From: Candidatus Krumholzibacteriota bacterium
GTDB lineage: Bacteria > Krumholzibacteriota > Krumholzibacteriia > Krumholzibacteriales > Krumholzibacteriaceae
Direction of reading: 5' to 3'
Length of the DNA stretch: 64,000 nt
Assembly (NCBI GenBank): GCA_016933255.1
Contig: JAFGBF010000003.1
Coordinates: 124,001 to 188,000 of the forward strand
The translations under genes were made by a program, and so were the position numbers. Positions within the stretch are counted from its first letter, which is position 1; every line of letters starts with the position of its first letter. A model generated the notes under the pieces. That model was given only the letters and a program-made list of their open reading frames with translations, searched no databases and was not told the DNA's origin. This document shows, one piece after another, positions 61,715-64,000 of this stretch.

Positions 61715-62791
61715 ATGCGGACGGTCTCGGTCATCAATCAAAAGGGTGGTTGCGGTAAAACCACTATCGCTATCAATCTTGCTGCCGCTCTCGGCAAGAT
61801 CGGCAGCCGTGTTCTTCTTTTGGATCTTGACCCTCAGTCACATGCTTCACTAGGGCTCGATGTTACTTATCACGATGTTCAGCACACTACGTATGATCTT
61901 CTTAGAAATCCCAGGATAATGGTAAAAGATGCTGTTTTTACCGTTAACCCCAGCCTCGATGTCATTCCCTCTTCCCCTGTTCTGAGTGCTATCGAGCAGG
62001 AGCTTTCGGGGAAACCGGGAAGAGAGACAAGACTCGCGCTCAAACTTATGAGGCTTAACAGCAGCTACGACTATGTCATCATCGATTCTCCCCCCAGTGT
62101 AGGGCTGCTGACATTCAATTCTCTCCTGGCTTCGGGAGAGGTGCTTATCCCCGTCGAGCCGAGTTATTTTTCGCTCCAGGGGCTGTCAAGGCTTATGGAG
62201 ACGCTTGAGCTTCTCAAGAGTGAGACAAAACACAAAACAAAAATACATGTAGTCGTCAATAACATAGAAAAGAGGACGACCTTTTCACGTGATATTGTGA
62301 TGGAGCTGGATCGGCACCACGGAGATATCGTCCTGGACAGTACGATAAGCCATTCCGTAAAGTACAAGGAAGCGGCTCTTTGCGGAGTATCGATATTTGA
62401 GATGCCGAGATCCGAAAGGTTGAAGCGGGAGTTCCTTTCTCTTGCCCGCGAACTTGAGGAAAAGAGATCATCTCTGCTCGAGGTAGATAATATCAGGGAC
62501 TGGATGGTAAAACTAAATGGGCCGAAGATAGTCGATTCCGGAGTGGTTTTTACCCTCAAGGCGCCTAACGCGAGAAGTGTAAGCCTGACAGGCGAGTTTA
62601 CAAACTGGTCGCATGAGGGGATCAGAATGCTCAGGGATGAAGACAATGAGACATGGAAGATAGTCATGAATCTTGATCCCGGCGATTATGAATACAGATT
62701 CATAGTTGATGGTGTGTGGATCAAAGATCCCAATAATGTCGACACAGTCCTTAACGAATATGGACAGGAAAATTCTCTTCTGATCGTTTAG
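61715..62791 (+). CDS. ParA/Soj-type ATPase fused to a C-terminal glycogen-binding (CBM48) domain
   Basis: A 358-residue fusion. Residues 1-245 are a ParA ATPase: deviant Walker A KGGCGKTT at 10-17 with the signature K10, LLLDLDPQSHASLG, VIIDSPPSVG and VPVEPSYFSLQGL. Residues about 270-358 are a CBM48/AMPK-beta-like domain: VSLTGEFTNW and YEYRFIVDGVWIKDPNN. W298 and W335 align with the two Trp that bind glycogen in AMPK-beta, and R328 stands at the place of its Lys126. ParA-type ATPases position plasmids, chromosomes and protein cargoes. A sugar-binding cargo domain suggests glycogen or another glycan as cargo. I start at 61715 because AGGAGGGG lies 7 nt before. Confidence 0.85.
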   Translation: MRTVSVINQKGGCGKTTIAINLAAALGKIGSRVLLLDLDPQSHASLGLDVTYHDVQHTTYDLLRNPRIMVKDAVFTVNPSLDVIPSSPVLSAIEQELSGKPGRETRLALKLMRLNSSYDYVIIDSPPSVGLLTFNSLLASGEVLIPVEPSYFSLQGLSRLMETLELLKSETKHKTKIHVVVNNIEKRTTFSRDIVMELDRHHGDIVLDSTISHSVKYKEAALCGVSIFEMPRSERLKREFLSLARELEEKRSSLLEVDNIRDWMVKLNGPKIVDSGVVFTLKAPNARSVSLTGEFTNWSHEGIRMLRDEDNETWKIVMNLDPGDYEYRFIVDGVWIKDPNNVDTVLNEYGQENSLLIV

Positions 62792-62814
62792 GTCCCGTTA
62801 CAACCGATTAATCG

Positions 62815-63633
62815 ATGCCTGACAGAAAAAGATCAAAACGACTTCACGATGTTTCACATCTATTCCTTTCCGGGAGTGCCGGGGCGGACAGCGGGGCCGG
62901 GGTCTCTTTCACAAGCCGTGTCTATCTCTGTATATCGGGAGACCCGTGTTACCGCGGATTTATCTCCTCAGGGCTCTCCTCTGCCGTGTCAGCAGAAAAC
63001 ATACCTGTGACTCTGCTTGAGACGGGGTATTCAATGCCGAATGCCGGATATTATTTTTCTTTCGAGCCGGAAGAATATCTATCGACTACCCTTGGGGGAA
63101 GAAAGGGGTTTAAAAAGAAAGTAAACGATTATCTTAGATATTCCTATGCTTCCCGCTACGCTGACCTGGAAAGGTATGACGATCCTTTCTCCACTCCTTC
63201 AGCTTTACAATTGACGATAGAGGCTTTCGGACCTGCCGTTCCCGGCGGGACGATGGCGGACCAGAAGATCCTTGCCGATCTTTCCTCGAAGCCGGTAAAG
63301 AAATACGATCACATATTCAGCAGAGGAAGGACTCTGGTGATATTTGATTGCTGCGGTGAGGATGACTGGATAGATTATCTCTGCTCCGCTTTCAGGACAG
63401 GATCTTCATCCGATCCGATCTTTGTCATCGGAATGGGGAAGGGGAACGGGCCAGGCCGGGATCCTTCGATTTCCGGTTATTCAGAACGATATCTTGAAAT
63501 GCCGCCGGGATTCATGAAAGATCTCGGCAAACGTATTCCTCCGGTATCGACCTTTATGAGAGGGCTTGCAGGCAGTATTACCCGATCGATAGCCTCCGTC
63601 GAGAAAGAGAGGAGGAAAAATGCGGTCATATAG
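62815..63633 (+). CDS. Unknown protein, possible degenerate ParA-like fold, partner of ParA-CBM48
   Basis: A 272-residue cytosolic protein I do not recognise. The start of its core (RVYLCISGDPCYRGFISS, then GLSSAVSAENIPVTLLETG) parallels the first strand, P-loop position and second strand of MinD/ParA proteins, but no Walker A is left. RTLVIFDCCGEDD may match the Walker B region. I infer a catalytically dead ParA-like subunit. It is 24 bp after the ATPase gene, and its end overlaps the third gene by 14 bp, which supports an operon. The ribosome site is weak. Confidence 0.72.
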   Translation: MPDRKRSKRLHDVSHLFLSGSAGADSGAGVSFTSRVYLCISGDPCYRGFISSGLSSAVSAENIPVTLLETGYSMPNAGYYFSFEPEEYLSTTLGGRKGFKKKVNDYLRYSYASRYADLERYDDPFSTPSALQLTIEAFGPAVPGGTMADQKILADLSSKPVKKYDHIFSRGRTLVIFDCCGEDDWIDYLCSAFRTGSSSDPIFVIGMGKGNGPGRDPSISGYSERYLEMPPGFMKDLGKRIPPVSTFMRGLAGSITRSIASVEKERRKNAVI

Positions 63634-63952
63634 CAGCAGGATCAGGGAAGCTGCCGGAAATGGAACGAGGATCAGGCCGGTCAAGATCAGAGACCTGTAT
63701 GACACACTGTGCGACCACCTGATCTGTTTTTCCTCAGGAGTAGAGGTGGAGGCTGCCCTGTTTGAGACCCGGTTCACCGGCCCCGGCGGTATCGCGATAA
63801 TATTGTCACCATATAGCGAGATATTTACGGTATCGATAGGAGGGAGTTCCAGATGTGACGTAAGGGTGAATGATGAACAGAGTTATTTCCGCGCTTTGGA
63901 CCTTTCAATAAAACACCTTCTGACCTGTACTTCCAGAGTTACCCGGCAGTGA
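63620..63952 (+). CDS. Unknown 110-residue protein, third gene of the ParA-CBM48 locus
   Basis: A 110-residue soluble protein without a recognised family. It has a short helical start (SSRIREAAGNG), then a mixed alpha/beta core (LYDTLCDHLICFSSG, AALFETRFTGPGG, and EIFTVSIGGSSRCDVRV), and a helical end. GAGAGGAGG lies 5 nt before the ATG, within the previous gene, so translation is coupled. The 48 bp after its stop, to the window edge, hold no gene start. Confidence 0.7.
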   Translation: MRSYSSRIREAAGNGTRIRPVKIRDLYDTLCDHLICFSSGVEVEAALFETRFTGPGGIAIILSPYSEIFTVSIGGSSRCDVRVNDEQSYFRALDLSIKHLLTCTSRVTRQ

Positions 63953-64000
63953 CCCGGCTGCCGGAAAATCTTCAGAAAAACCCGTTCAGATCAAAGAATA

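Overview
The window is a bacterial chromosome segment from a diderm (Gram-negative-type) bacterium. Evidence for an outer membrane includes small beta-barrel proteins with signal peptides, several lipoproteins and a possible Lnt C-terminus. A secreted repeat protein ends in an FlgD-like sorting domain with the NPFNPST motif, which is common in the FCB superphylum and nearby candidate phyla (Krumholzibacteriota, Eisenbacteria, Latescibacterota). I favour Krumholzibacteriota or a relative, as inference only. Many genes start with TTG or GTG and overlap by 4 bp. I saw no rRNA, tRNA, CRISPR array or intact insertion sequence.

Layout. 1-12 kb: a short CHR transporter; an AlaX/Pcm/HDAC-like set; a minus-strand pair of DUF362 protein and NapH/NapG-like polyferredoxin; a SpoIIE-type phosphatase; a LonB-like protease; a lipoprotein; a NUDIX hydrolase. 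12-20 kb: a minus-strand operon of HEAT-cyclophilin fusion, NSS symporter and a 40-codon MetS-type subunit missed by ordinary ORF calling; a C69 peptidase; a LVIVD-repeat propeller protein. 20-35 kb: a housekeeping block with truA, transaldolase-like aldolase and htrA, then purB-purL-purQ-purS-purF, tldD, a TIGR03960/TIGR03936 radical SAM fusion and rng, closed by a clear terminator. The PurS appears to be a tandem double-domain protein.

35-38 kb: a beta-barrel protein, a DUF4105 protein and a HypE/AIR-synthase-like gene behind a textbook TPP riboswitch. 38-43.3 kb looks like a stress-related accessory island with different codon use: an orphan NarL-type regulator, a C11-like peptidase lipoprotein, a short bacterial eRF1-like (baeRF/Balon-type) protein, an lmo0937-type peptide, a LEA-like lipoprotein, a small membrane protein and a beta-barrel. 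43.3-47.5 kb is a loose row of single genes (GNAT, two methyltransferases, AhpD-like, cysteine-synthase-like) with degenerate DNA between. 47.7-56 kb: mscL, envelope enzymes, a Tat-exported ferredoxin-type aldo/keto reductase, a YfbK-like VWA protein, ArsC-like phosphatase and AI-2E transporter.

56-59.4 kb is a three-gene operon of NamZ-like muramidase, MurU-like nucleotidyltransferase and AmgK-like kinase, the outline of a MurNAc recycling route, divergent from a peptide-binding lipoprotein. The window ends with the most unusual locus: a ParA/Soj-type ATPase fused to a C-terminal glycogen-binding (CBM48/AMPK-beta) domain, followed by two unrecognised genes. I propose it as a candidate carbohydrate-granule or envelope positioning system.
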